Source: Sphingobacteriaceae bacterium (GTDB taxonomy: Bacteria > Bacteroidota > Bacteroidia > UBA7662). Taken from it: 64,000 nucleotides of DNA. A model generated the notes under the pieces. The model had not been told where the DNA came from, did no database searches, and worked only from the letters and a program-made list of their open reading frames with translations. This document shows, piece after piece, positions 19,246 to 28,281 of the stretch (positions are counted from its first letter, which is position 1; every line of letters starts with the position of its first letter). The position numbers and the translations under genes are program-made. The stretch spans positions 129,075-193,074 of the forward strand of contig PNNG01000005.1 in NCBI GenBank assembly GCA_013824115.1, written 5' to 3'.

Positions 19246-22200
19246 GGGTTGAGCTCCAGAAAATACCGTTCCACCTTTCGCTTGTAATACGAATTCAATT
19301 CAGGCGCCACCGTTTGATACATATCCAGCGATTTTCGTTGTTGTTTCTTGAAGACTTCAAAACCAGGAGGACTTGAACGTTGATTGTCATTGGCAGTAGT
19401 TCCCTCACGCTGATCTTCAAATTCGCGCTGCTTATCGGCTTTATCAGACTCCAGCATGCGCGTTAAAATTTCTTCTTGGCGTTTCAAAGCATCACTGCTC
19501 AAGATTTTGTTCACCAATTCACGTTCGGTTTTCTCCATCTCTTTCGCCAGTTTCTCCAACTCGCCTTTTTGTCCACCTTGCCCTTCTCTTCCCATTTCCT
19601 GCGACAGCTTCTGCAATTCACGTCTAATAGCTTCCTGCTTTGCAACCATTTCTGCAAAACCCTTGCTCATTTCGCTATTCTTTCCTTGTTTGCCCTCATT
19701 GGGCTTTCCATTCTCACCCTTCATGCGCTCTTTCATTTGCTTCATTTGCTGATTGAGCGATTGCTGCATTTGACTGAGTTTACTCATTTTACTTTGACTA
19801 CCCCCTCCAGGTTTCTGGCATTGCTGATCGCCGTCCATTTTCTGAGCTTTTTCCTCTTGGAGACTATTAAGTAATTCCGATAGTAATAGCGCGAGATTAT
19901 TTACACCCGTCATGGCATATTGCTGCCTTGCTTTGGCTTGGGGGGTTTGACGTGCACCTAAATGCTCTACTGCCTTTTGCAAGTTATCATTAACCTGAGC
20001 CATGTCTTTGGTAATGCTGCTCTGCAGTTGCATGATACGTTTGCCCAAAGCAACCAAACTATCTTCTATCAAACGAGCCTCTTCACGCAACTTCGATTGA
20101 TCCTTACCAATCTCTACATACACCGGTGAATAGTTACTGTTTTCCTGCAAACGATCCATCAAACGCTCTTGACCAAACGAAAACTTCACCAGATTTTCCA
20201 ATATCATGCGCAGACTTTGGATATTTTCGTCGAGCTGCTGCATGTCTTGTTGCTGCATTTGATCTCTCATTTTCTGAGCCATTTGCTGCATTTGCTTACT
20301 GGCCTTTTGCTGCTGTTGTTTGGCTTGCGATTGTTTGTTCTTTTGTAGTTCCGACTTGGCTTGGTCCATGTTGTCCTTCACCTCATTGGCCTCTTTATTC
20401 AAATCACCCAAGTCGTTCGGACGTTGCAAGTCATTATTTAAATCATCCAGCTTATTCAAATCTTCCTTGAGCTGTTCGAACTGTTTGTTTAATTCTTGCT
20501 GTTTGGCTGAGAGTTCCTCTGCCGACGATTTATTGTCTTGCTGCAGTTCTTGCTGCTTTTTAGCCAGTTTTTCCAATTCATTGGCAGCCTCGTTCATCCG
20601 CTGCTCCACTTCCATCCCCTTAAAAAACTCGAGCATCCTATCGAGCTCTCGCTCTACTTCTTTTTGATCGAGCTTCATATTGTCGAGTTGCTGTTGAAGT
20701 TGGTCCTTGTTGGCTGCCTTCTCCATCATTTTATTCAACTCTTCCATCATCTTTTTCAAATCGTCGGTCAACAGCTTTTCCGCCATTTCTTGCAGTTTTT
20801 GCTGCTTTTCACGTAGACTTTCATCTTGTTTTTTGGAATCACGCAATTGCTCGTTCTCCTTGAGCTGTTCTTTGCTAGATTCCAATTTTTGCTGAAGCTG
20901 CTGTTGCTTTTGCTGAAGTTGTTCAAGCAGCTTTTTATCTTCCCATCCCAACTCCTTACCTTCTTTCAGCTTCTTATTCAATTTTTCAGCATCACGTTGT
21001 ATCTGCTTGATATCCTTGATAGATTCACGCAGCTGCTTTTCTACTTCAGAAGTGTTTTTATCGATTTGTTCTTTGCTCTCCTCTGCGGTTAGACTTCTAT
21101 AAACAAAACTCTGGGTTCGTACTTTCTTTGGGCCTTTTACACCATCATTATCGGCAATTTCAAAGCAATAGTTCACTGCCGATCCATCTCTCAAATCGAG
21201 CGTCGATAAATCGAAATAGTGGTAAAAGCGCTGCCGTACTCCACTGCCCAAAACCAATGGCACCTTTACTTCCTTTCCCAATGGCTTACCTTCGGCATCT
21301 TGCAAAGTATAGGCAAACCACAAATCAGTAAAGCCATAATCATCGCTTATTTCACCAGTAAAATAGCGCAATTGCCGCTGTACCGAATCTCTGCTTTCTG
21401 ACACCAAAATCTCGGGCCACAAATCAGGAATTACCCTGATGCCAAAATTCAAGGTATCTGATTTAGGATTCTTCTTGTTTCTGATGTGCACTCCGTACAT
21501 GAGCGACTCCATAGCTCTCCATCGTACTTCAAAATTTCCTGCACGCTTTGCTGTAGGCTGAATGAGATTCTCGTTCGAATTCAAAAATAAAGAGAGGTCA
21601 TCAATGGAAGACCCCTTGAAATTCCATTGAATTTGAGTGCCCTCAGGTACCAACAAATCACCTGTATTGGTCAAAATTTCACTCGACTTACCCAAATAAG
21701 CCGGATAGTTCAGCTTTACTTCAAACCGATCGATAACGGGCTTCGGAACCACTTTGATAGTGTAGGTGGTAGACTTAAACTTATTCGCTATAAATTTGAT
21801 TTTCAAGTCTTTGCGTACATTCTTAAGCGCATACACAAAAGCATTCTTTCCCTTTGCATCCATGCGGTATTGAAAGCCACCTACCTCAATTTGTACCTCT
21901 TTTGGTAATTCTTTACCTACTAACCCAACCGCAATATTCAAATCGCTTCCTTGCTCAGTAGCCCATGCAGTTTCATCAAACACAAAATCAAACGGCCTAA
22001 AGGGATCAAACTCTTGGTTGTACTTTAAAATACGAGCACCACCTTCGGTAATTACAGCAGGAGCAAAAAGCAAAATCAATCCGAATACCCCGGCTACCGG
22101 AACTAACCAGCGCAGATACTTCCTATTATCCTTTAAATTGATGCCTTTGAAAAAAGGAATTGGCCGCAACGCCAAAGTACGTTGCTCAATGCTGGCCAAC

Positions 22201-22583
22201 AATAAATCGCGAGAAATTCCCTCCTCCTTAAAATTAGCCAACTCAATGGTATTCAATAATTTATCGCGAACATCGGCAAAATGATTGCCCACTCTAACTG
22301 CGGCCGCTTGATACGACATCCGTGGAAGCCATCCTTGAATGCGGAACAAGGGGACAAGTATCCAACTGATTAGCAAATAAGCACTAACGCCTGCGAAACC
22401 AAAAAACAGTACGGTTCTACCCGCGCTGTTTAACTCCATATAAAAAGCTGTGCCCGAAATAAGTAGCCATAATCCAAGTCCCCATGACAAAAAGAGCAAT
22501 AGACCTCTGATTACCTGATTGAGATAATAGCGGTTGATGTATGCATCCAGCTTTTCGAGCAGTTCTTGGTAGGCAGATTTCAT
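19242..22583 (-). CDS. DUF4175 domain membrane protein with long coiled coil
   Basis: 1113 residues. Hydrophobic helices occur at about 20-75 and about 150-175 (LVPVAGVFGLILLFAPAVI). A beta-rich region follows to about 480 (Ig-like strands such as IDRFEVKLNYPAYLGKSSEI). From about 490 to 1010 the sequence is an extremely Gln/Lys/Glu-rich coiled coil with long QQ and KQQ runs. The C-terminus is charged and ends YYKRKVERYFLELNP. DUF4175 proteins are found next to YbeY and the RsbW-like ATPase in many Bacteroidota, but no function has been established. An inner-membrane anchor with a large soluble coiled-coil rod is the simplest reading. Confidence 0.88.
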   Translation of the reverse strand: MKSAYQELLEKLDAYINRYYLNQVIRGLLLFLSWGLGLWLLISGTAFYMELNSAGRTVLFFGFAGVSAYLLISWILVPLFRIQGWLPRMSYQAAAVRVGNHFADVRDKLLNTIELANFKEEGISRDLLLASIEQRTLALRPIPFFKGINLKDNRKYLRWLVPVAGVFGLILLFAPAVITEGGARILKYNQEFDPFRPFDFVFDETAWATEQGSDLNIAVGLVGKELPKEVQIEVGGFQYRMDAKGKNAFVYALKNVRKDLKIKFIANKFKSTTYTIKVVPKPVIDRFEVKLNYPAYLGKSSEILTNTGDLLVPEGTQIQWNFKGSSIDDLSLFLNSNENLIQPTAKRAGNFEVRWRAMESLMYGVHIRNKKNPKSDTLNFGIRVIPDLWPEILVSESRDSVQRQLRYFTGEISDDYGFTDLWFAYTLQDAEGKPLGKEVKVPLVLGSGVRQRFYHYFDLSTLDLRDGSAVNYCFEIADNDGVKGPKKVRTQSFVYRSLTAEESKEQIDKNTSEVEKQLRESIKDIKQIQRDAEKLNKKLKEGKELGWEDKKLLEQLQQKQQQLQQKLESSKEQLKENEQLRDSKKQDESLREKQQKLQEMAEKLLTDDLKKMMEELNKMMEKAANKDQLQQQLDNMKLDQKEVERELDRMLEFFKGMEVEQRMNEAANELEKLAKKQQELQQDNKSSAEELSAKQQELNKQFEQLKEDLNKLDDLNNDLQRPNDLGDLNKEANEVKDNMDQAKSELQKNKQSQAKQQQQKASKQMQQMAQKMRDQMQQQDMQQLDENIQSLRMILENLVKFSFGQERLMDRLQENSNYSPVYVEIGKDQSKLREEARLIEDSLVALGKRIMQLQSSITKDMAQVNDNLQKAVEHLGARQTPQAKARQQYAMTGVNNLALLLSELLNSLQEEKAQKMDGDQQCQKPGGGSQSKMSKLSQMQQSLNQQMKQMKERMKGENGKPNEGKQGKNSEMSKGFAEMVAKQEAIRRELQKLSQEMGREGQGGQKGELEKLAKEMEKTERELVNKILSSDALKRQEEILTRMLESDKADKQREFEDQREGTTANDNQRSSPPGFEVFKKQQRKSLDMYQTVAPELNSYYKRKVERYFLELNP

Positions 22584-23347
22584 TAGAATTGTAGCACTAA
22601 TTCAACGGGACAATGGTCGGAATGGTGTACTTGCGGAAGAATGGCAGCCGACCTCAGATGGGGCAACAAGGCCTCGGTAATTACATGGTAATCAATCCGC
22701 CAGCCCTTGTTGTTGGCTCGTGCACCGGCACGGTACGACCACCACGAATAATTATCCGGTGTTTTATCGAGATGTCGAAACGAATCAACCAAGCCCTCTT
22801 GCAGATAGGAAGTGAACCACGCTCTCTCTTCAGGCAAAAATCCCGACATACCAGCGTTCCTTACTGGGTCGTGGATATCAATCGCCTGATGACAGATGTT
22901 GTAATCGCCACCAATAATCAAGCGCGGGAACTCTTGGCTCAGGGATTTAATATATGGAAGAAAAAAATCTAAAAACTGCATCTTCATGGCCTGACGTTCA
23001 TCACCACTTGAACCTGAAGGTATGTACACGCTGATGAAACTAAAATCATCGAAATCGGCACGTATGATTCGCCCTTCAGCATCTATCCAATCAACGCCAC
23101 AGCCTTTCGTTACTTTATTGGGCCTCTTGCGGGTCAAGATAGCTGTGCCCGAATAACCCTTCTTTTCGGCTGGGTACGTAAATACTTCATAACCCAGGTT
23201 ACGAACCACCTGCCAATCGAACTGATCGTCCATGGCTTTGATTTCCTGCAGTCCGATGATATCAGGCGCAACATCGGCCAACCAAGTGGAAAAACCCTTG
23301 TTTTCAGCCGCACGGATGCCATTCACATTGTATGAAAGCAGCTTCAT
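22583..23347 (-). CDS. xth: Exodeoxyribonuclease III (AP endonuclease)
   Basis: 254 residues, typical for the ExoIII/Xth class. It cleaves abasic sites and degrades DNA 3'-5' in base-excision repair. Conserved blocks: LLSYNVNGIRAA at the N-terminus, the metal-binding Glu in GLQEIKA (Glu35), GYSGTAILTRKRP, YIPSG, GGDYNICHQAIDIHDP, SWWSYRAGARANNKGWRIDYH and SDHCPVEL at the end (catalytic His). Its stop codon overlaps the DUF4175 start, and its ATG overlaps the cyclophilin stop. Confidence 0.95.
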   Translation of the reverse strand: MKLLSYNVNGIRAAENKGFSTWLADVAPDIIGLQEIKAMDDQFDWQVVRNLGYEVFTYPAEKKGYSGTAILTRKRPNKVTKGCGVDWIDAEGRIIRADFDDFSFISVYIPSGSSGDERQAMKMQFLDFFLPYIKSLSQEFPRLIIGGDYNICHQAIDIHDPVRNAGMSGFLPEERAWFTSYLQEGLVDSFRHLDKTPDNYSWWSYRAGARANNKGWRIDYHVITEALLPHLRSAAILPQVHHSDHCPVELVLQF

Positions 23348-24018
23348 CAGTCAACCATCTTGGCTTTGATGATAACCATGTCTTTTGCCGGACGATCACC
23401 GGCTGCTGTTTGGGTACGGGCAATTTTGTCGAGCACATCGAAACCACTCACCAATTCACCAAAAACGGTATAACCTCCATCCAAATGGGGCGTACCACCC
23501 ACAGTAGCATAAATTTGTTTTTGCTGGTCGGTGTATTTTCGTCCCGAACGGGCTGCAATGCTATTCAATTCGTTTTCATTGAACATGCGTCCATGCACAA
23601 TGTAAAACTGACTACCACTCGAAGCTTTGGTAGGATTCATTTGATCGCCCATGCGCGCGGCGGCCAAGGCACCTCTTTTGTGAATCAAGGTATCGATGAT
23701 CTCGGCTGGTACGGTATAACCCGGCCCACCTTGTCCCAACATTTGTCCGGGCTTGGCACCCTTCGAATCAGGGTCACCCCCTTGAATCATAAAATCTTTG
23801 ATAACCCGATGGAACAACAAGCCATCGTAATAGCCGCTCTTTACCAGTTTCACCATATTATCGCGGTGCTGTGGGGTTTCATTGTACAGTTTCACCATCA
23901 TGATGCCCTCTGTAGTCTGGAATTCTATCAACATTTCTTTCTTCTTTTTTCCTTTTTGTGCTTGAACAGTTCCAGCCATGACCATCATAGCCAGCAATAC
24001 CAATCCTATTTTTTTCAT
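23347..24018 (-). CDS. Cyclophilin-type peptidylprolyl isomerase, exported
   Basis: 223 residues with a signal peptide (MKKIGLVLLAMMVMAGTVQAQ). It catalyses cis-trans isomerisation of prolyl bonds, here in the periplasm. Cyclophilin blocks: FHRVIKDFMIQGGDP (catalytic Arg and Phe), SSGSQFYIVHG, LDGGYTVFGELVSGFDVLDKI. A basic KGKKKK stretch follows the signal peptide. Between FHRVIKDF and GSQFYIV there is an insert (about 40 residues) typical of the Bacteroidota secreted form. The gene overlaps xth and lies 4 bases after the hypothetical gene. Confidence 0.93.
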   Translation of the reverse strand: MKKIGLVLLAMMVMAGTVQAQKGKKKKEMLIEFQTTEGIMMVKLYNETPQHRDNMVKLVKSGYYDGLLFHRVIKDFMIQGGDPDSKGAKPGQMLGQGGPGYTVPAEIIDTLIHKRGALAAARMGDQMNPTKASSGSQFYIVHGRMFNENELNSIAARSGRKYTDQQKQIYATVGGTPHLDGGYTVFGELVSGFDVLDKIARTQTAAGDRPAKDMVIIKAKMVD

Positions 24019-24022
24019 GCTA

Positions 24023-24382
24023 TTAAGCGTTTTCGTTTGGTGAAAAATATGCTATTTCTTCGAAATACTGAATGCTGTATGCTTTCAGCAAGTCTTCCTG
24101 CTCCAGCAAATTAATGGCAGGCAAGGTTTTTAGCAAGTTGTAATGTGGCCAACCATCGGCATCTCTACCGGCCAGTTCATAGTAACCAGCCAAGCTCATG
24201 AGTTCGCAAATGGCAATGTGCATGAGGTCTTGTTTTTCTTCTTTCGAATATTTGCGGTGGCCCTGGCCCAGTACATTAACGCCAATAAGAAATAGCACCG
24301 ACTGCAAATCGGGTGCTTTTCCAAAATCCTTTTCTAGCTGCTCGGTCAAAGTGTTCCAGCTTGCTTCCAGTGCAGTATTCAT
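24023..24382 (-). CDS. Conserved hypothetical protein, small and helical
   Basis: 119 residues, no signal peptide or membrane helix. I do not recognise the family. Predicted to be mostly helical (LQSVLFLIGVNVLGQGHRKYSKEEKQDLMHIAICELMSL in pieces such as GQGHRKYSKEEKQDLMHIA), acidic overall, with His/Cys residues but no metal motif. It is coupled to the omega-amidase by an ATGA overlap and lies 4 bases before the cyclophilin gene. Same-strand position and tight spacing support a real gene. Confidence 0.75.
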   Translation of the reverse strand: MNTALEASWNTLTEQLEKDFGKAPDLQSVLFLIGVNVLGQGHRKYSKEEKQDLMHIAICELMSLAGYYELAGRDADGWPHYNLLKTLPAINLLEQEDLLKAYSIQYFEEIAYFSPNENA

Positions 24383-25155
24383 CCAATTAAGTTAAAATCA
24401 TCTCTATCTTGTAAAAATGGGAGTTTTTCGCGGATTTCGCTTAGGTAGTTTTTACTAAAAACTGCCGTGAGCAAAGCTTCTTGATCTACACTCTCTGCAA
24501 GCACTTCTCCCATTGGATCTATCAAACGGCTACCACCATTGTATGGAATACCATTACCATCGGTACCCACCCTGTTAACACCTGCAACATAGCACAGGTT
24601 TTCAATAGCTCGGGCTACCAATAGCTGTTTCCAGGCATACACCCTGCGGCTTGGCCAATTGGCAACATACAACAGCACATCGTAATCGCCTTGGTTGCGC
24701 GCCCAAACCGGGAAACGCAAATCGTAACATATTTGCAAATGGATGCGCCATCCGTTGAGCTCATAAATGACCCTTTCGTTTCCCGACCGATACATCTCAC
24801 TTTCACCTGCCATGCCGAACAAATGCTTTTTGTCGTAACGCGCCACAATTCCTTCGGCACCTACTACCAGTAGTCGGTTCACAAAACCTTTTGCAGTTTT
24901 CATCATGAGCGAACCTACCAGCTGGCAGTTCCATTTGGCTGCTTGTGCTTGCATCCATAATACTTCGGGGCCAGTTTCGTCGGTGGCAAACAATTGGGGC
25001 CGCATTGAAAAACCGGTGCTGAACATTTCCGGAAGCACTAACAAATCGCAAGCAGGCTGATGCCTATCCATCAAATGAGAGAGATGCAGCAAGTTTGCTG
25101 CACTATCTTCCCAAGCCAAGCTAGCTTGCAGGGCTGCTATGCGTAAATCTGACAT
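24379..25155 (-). CDS. Nitrilase-family omega-amidase (YafV-like)
   Basis: 258 residues, the usual length. The Glu-Lys-Cys triad is visible: LVLPEMFSTGF (Glu43), RYDKKHLF (Lys109) and QICYDLRFPVWARN (Cys143). YafV-type enzymes hydrolyse alpha-ketoglutaramate to 2-oxoglutarate and ammonia. The gene overlaps the 5' aminotransferase gene by 19 bases. Together they match the glutamine transaminase / omega-amidase pathway, which salvages methionine or other keto acids at the expense of glutamine. Assignment of substrate is inferred from family and context. Confidence 0.88.
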   Translation of the reverse strand: MSDLRIAALQASLAWEDSAANLLHLSHLMDRHQPACDLLVLPEMFSTGFSMRPQLFATDETGPEVLWMQAQAAKWNCQLVGSLMMKTAKGFVNRLLVVGAEGIVARYDKKHLFGMAGESEMYRSGNERVIYELNGWRIHLQICYDLRFPVWARNQGDYDVLLYVANWPSRRVYAWKQLLVARAIENLCYVAGVNRVGTDGNGIPYNGGSRLIDPMGEVLAESVDQEALLTAVFSKNYLSEIREKLPFLQDRDDFNLIG

Positions 25156-26285
25156 AATTTTTCTCCTGCCTGTGTTAATAATGCATCGGATTTGGCGAAG
25201 CAGAAACGCACCAAACGGTGGGCTATTTCTCCATCAAAAAACGGACTCACCGGAATGAGGCTAATTCCTTTATTTTTCACCATATCCACCACAAAATCCA
25301 TATCTTTTTGCTGAATGATTTCCGAAAAATCGGCCAATTGGAAGTAAGTGGAAGCGGTTGGAATAAATCGAAATGGTGTTTTACTCAAATGGCTGAGAAA
25401 TAAATCGCGCTTTTGTTCATAAAAAGCCGGAAGCTTTTCCTCGCTTCTGTCACTCATTAAAAAATCGGCATAAGCCTGTTGCATAGGGGTGTTTACCGAA
25501 AACACATTGAATTGATGCACTTTCCGAAACTCTTGCTGCAATGCCGAGGGGGCAACTACATAACCTATTTTCCAACCCGTGCTGTGGTAGGTTTTACCAA
25601 AGGAACTCACTACCATCGAACGATTGCGCAAATGCCCATATCGCAACACCGATAAAAAGGATTTCCCATCAAAAACCATGTGCTCATAAACTTCGTCGCT
25701 CAACAAGAGCAGCGGCGACTTTTCCATAATTTGGTGCAGCCTCGCTACGTCATTCGCTTGCAAAATGGTTCCCGCTGGATTGTTGGGATGGTTCAACAGC
25801 AACAGCTTTGTTTTCGGCGATAGCGCTTTTTCCACTGCGTCCCAATCGAAATGAAATGCCAAGTTTTCGTAGCGCATGGCTACCCTAACCGGAATTCCTC
25901 CTGCCAGCTGCACTGCCGGTGCATAGGCATCGTAAGCCGGGTCAATGAGGATTACTTCATCGCCAGTATGCACCAAAGCCATGATGGCCGTAAAAAGGGC
26001 TTGGGTTGCTCCGGCAGTTACGGTTATTTCAGTATTGGCATCGGGTAAAAAACCATAACAACGCTGCGTTTTTAAGGCAATTTGTTCGCTCAAAGCTGGA
26101 AGCCCAGGCATGGGTGCATACTGGTTTTTGCGTTCTGACATGGCTTGAGTAACCAAATGCTGCAGCTTTTCATCTGGATCAAAGTCGGGGAAGCCTTGCG
26201 CCAAATTCAAAGCACCATGCTCATTGGCCAAGCGGGTCATCACCGAAAAAATGCTATCACCGGTGTGGGGCAGTTTACTTAGCAT
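25137..26285 (-). CDS. PLP-dependent aminotransferase (methionine/kynurenine type)
   Basis: 382 residues from ATG 26285; an upstream TTG in frame is less likely because nadA ends there. Fold-type I aminotransferase. The PLP lysine motif is SSFGKTYHSTGWKIGYVVAP; other blocks are NLAQGFPDFDP, PMPGLPALSEQIA, VTAGATQALFTAI, LNHPNNPAGTIL and LLSDEVYEHMVFDG. This is the YbdL/KAT subclass that transaminates methionine or kynurenine with 2-oxo acids. The 19-base overlap with an omega-amidase gene supports a methionine-salvage role. Confidence 0.9.
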   Translation of the reverse strand: MLSKLPHTGDSIFSVMTRLANEHGALNLAQGFPDFDPDEKLQHLVTQAMSERKNQYAPMPGLPALSEQIALKTQRCYGFLPDANTEITVTAGATQALFTAIMALVHTGDEVILIDPAYDAYAPAVQLAGGIPVRVAMRYENLAFHFDWDAVEKALSPKTKLLLLNHPNNPAGTILQANDVARLHQIMEKSPLLLLSDEVYEHMVFDGKSFLSVLRYGHLRNRSMVVSSFGKTYHSTGWKIGYVVAPSALQQEFRKVHQFNVFSVNTPMQQAYADFLMSDRSEEKLPAFYEQKRDLFLSHLSKTPFRFIPTASTYFQLADFSEIIQQKDMDFVVDMVKNKGISLIPVSPFFDGEIAHRLVRFCFAKSDALLTQAGEKLCQIYA

Positions 26286-26295
26286 GGAGTTTAGG

Positions 26296-27306
26296 TTAGA
26301 GTCCAAAGGAGGCCGACAAATCCAACATCCGCTGCATGGGTTTCAACGCAGCCATTCGCAGGTTTTCATCCATCAACAGTTCGGGTTGCTCGTATTTAAG
26401 GGCGAGGTATACTTTTTCGAGGGTGTTTCGCTTCATGTGTGGACAATCGTTGCAAGCGCAATTATTGGTTGGAGGCGCCGGAATGAAAGTTTTATCGGGA
26501 GATGCCAGCTCCATTTGGTGCATGATACCCGTTTCCGTTCCTACAATGAATTTTTGAGCCGCACTTTTTTGGGTATAGTTCAGCAGCGCGGTGGTTGACC
26601 CAATGTAATGCGCCAACTCCAACAATTCAGCTTCACATTCAGGGTGGGCAATAAACTCGGCATCGGGGTGCTCGTGCATGAGCGCAGTGATTTTCTCCAA
26701 AGAAAAAATCTCGTGTACCATGCAGCTGCCATCCCACAAAGTCATGTTTCTTCCCGTGGTTTTATTGATCCATGCACCCAGGTTTTTGTCGGGTGCAAAC
26801 AAAATTGGCTGGTCTTTTGGCAAGCTTTCTACAATCTTCACTGCATTCGATGAAGTGCAAATGATATCCGACATGGCCTTGATTTCGGCAGTACAATTGA
26901 TGTATGAAATCACCAAATGCTCGGGATGCTCCTCTTTAAACTTGGCAAAAAGCGCAGCAGGAGCACTATCGGCAAGCGAGCAACCAGCTTTCAAATCGGG
27001 CAAGAGCACTTTTTTGCTTGGGTTAAGGATTTTGGCAGTTTCGGCCATAAAATGCACCCCTGCAAATAGAATCAAATCGGCCTCCGTTTTGGCAGCTTGT
27101 TGTGCAAGCCCCAGGCTGTCGCCTAAATAATCGGCTACGTCTTGAATATCGCCTGTTTGGTAATAATGGGCCAAAATGATTGCGTTTTTTTGTTTTTTCA
27201 GTGCGTTGATTTCGCCCACCAAATCTAAAGTGGGGTCCACATCCAGCTCGAGGAAGCCAACTGCATGCAATTGATCAGTGGCAAATTTCAGGTCTTCGTT
27301 AAACAT
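26296..27306 (-). CDS. nadA: Quinolinate synthase
   Basis: 336 residues from ATG 27306. NadA condenses iminoaspartate and dihydroxyacetone phosphate to quinolinate in de novo NAD synthesis, using a [4Fe-4S] cluster. Core blocks: [37 protein letters not shown] (cluster Cys), CTSSNAVKI (Cys), [11 protein letters not shown] and the [12 protein letters not shown] cysteines near the end, then [16 protein letters not shown] two codons upstream is possible but the ATG is better. It is the first gene of the 12-gene minus-strand operon and borders the candidate origin. The next NAD gene, nadD, lies on the other side of that region. Confidence 0.96.
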   Translation of the reverse strand: MFNEDLKFATDQLHAVGFLELDVDPTLDLVGEINALKKQKNAIILAHYYQTGDIQDVADYLGDSLGLAQQAAKTEADLILFAGVHFMAETAKILNPSKKVLLPDLKAGCSLADSAPAALFAKFKEEHPEHLVISYINCTAEIKAMSDIICTSSNAVKIVESLPKDQPILFAPDKNLGAWINKTTGRNMTLWDGSCMVHEIFSLEKITALMHEHPDAEFIAHPECEAELLELAHYIGSTTALLNYTQKSAAQKFIVGTETGIMHQMELASPDKTFIPAPPTNNCACNDCPHMKRNTLEKVYLALKYEQPELLMDENLRMAALKPMQRMLDLSASFGL

Positions 27307-27705
27307 CAGCAAATAATGATAATTTACTTTTTAAAGGTTTGTTGTTGTTATTGGGGCCGTGGATATGTTAGAAGCTTTTTTTTGAAGCCCTTGCTTTTGA
27401 TGGTGCTAACATTCATTAACGCCTTTATCAACATTCCAAAGCCTTCAAAGTTCCTTAATTTCAGGTAATCTTGCTGCTTTTCCACAGACGTTAACAAGCT
27501 TTTTTCACAGGCTCATGGATGCTTGCTAGCGTGTATAGCATGTGGATTACCGGGGAGTTTTGCCCCTGCTACTGGATAACTTCAAGTTCAAAAGTTATGC
27601 ACTTGCCGTTGTTCACCAATAAAGTAGGCTTATGCCGGCCTTATGCACCCTTATCCACAAGGTTGGTAACATCGTTGTTCTGCTACCTGCTAACAACGAG
27701 TAGTT
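27307..27705. other. Candidate chromosomal replication origin (DnaA-box cluster)
   Basis: The only gene-free stretch over 300 bases. It contains TTATCCACA exactly at 27651-27659, three 8/9 matches (27425-27433 TTATCAACA; 27478-27486 TTTTCCACA; 27541-27549, minus-strand TAATCCACA) and several 7/9 matches (27358, 27501, 27571, 27595, 27641). An AT-rich stretch at 27308-27340 could be the unwinding element. An 8-base inverted repeat with a 12-base loop closes the right side (27672-27699, TCGTTGTT/AACAACGA). It lies between nadA and nadD, about 9 kb from the parS sites. dnaA is not in the window. Confidence 0.6.
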
Positions 27706-28281
27706 TTATTGATAGAGCTGTTCCTTGAGAACATATTGGTGAATTTGCTCGGGCAATAAGTAGCGAACGCTTTTGCCAATGCGCAGATTTTCACGTATTT
27801 GGGTTGAAGAAATTTCAATAACGGGTGCCTGAACCAAGTGTATGTTCGGATGACCGGCCAAATGGGTTTGTGTTTGTCCTACCCGTGGATATACCCAAAT
27901 TTCAAAACGGCGCATCAGCTCCTCGTAATTTTTCCAACGCGGTAAGCTCACCAAGTTGTCTTCGCCCATAATGAGGCTAAACTGCCTGTCGGGGTACTTC
28001 CCTTCCAAATGAATTAACGTATGGATGGTGTAGGATGGTTTGGGCAGCTGAAATTCGATGTCGCTGGCTTTCAGTCGGGTATTATCGGCAATGGCCCGGT
28101 TCACCAGGTCGAGACGCAAGTATTGATCGAGCAGACTGTCTTTTTTCTTCAGCGGATTTTGTGGGGTTACCACTAACCATACTTCGTCGAGTTCGGTTTG
28201 GGTGGCAAAATATTCGGCCAAAATGAGGTGCCCAATGTGAATGGGATTGAATGATCCGAAGAAGAGTCCTGTTTTTTTCAT
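27706..28281 (-). CDS. nadD: Nicotinate-nucleotide adenylyltransferase
   Basis: 191 residues. NadD transfers AMP from ATP to nicotinate mononucleotide to form deamido-NAD. The nucleotidyltransferase signature is GLFFGSFNPIHIGH (His15 and His18), and the C-terminal ISSTQIRENL matches the conserved ISSTxIR motif. MGEDNLVSLPRW is the usual middle block. It overlaps gmk by 4 bases and is the last gene of a yicC-gmk-nadD operon, next to the candidate origin. Confidence 0.95.
   Translation of the reverse strand: MKKTGLFFGSFNPIHIGHLILAEYFATQTELDEVWLVVTPQNPLKKKDSLLDQYLRLDLVNRAIADNTRLKASDIEFQLPKPSYTIHTLIHLEGKYPDRQFSLIMGEDNLVSLPRWKNYEELMRRFEIWVYPRVGQTQTHLAGHPNIHLVQAPVIEISSTQIRENLRIGKSVRYLLPEQIHQYVLKEQLYQ

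Noticed and set aside
19500-21050. Possible DNA repeat or CRISPR in the DUF4175 gene
   Set aside because: The repetition is low-complexity CAA/AAG-type coding for coiled coil; there are no spaced identical repeats.
19456-21092. Several plus-strand open frames opposite DUF4175
   Set aside because: Phe/Leu/Ser-rich shadows generated by the Gln/Lys-rich coiled coil on the other strand.
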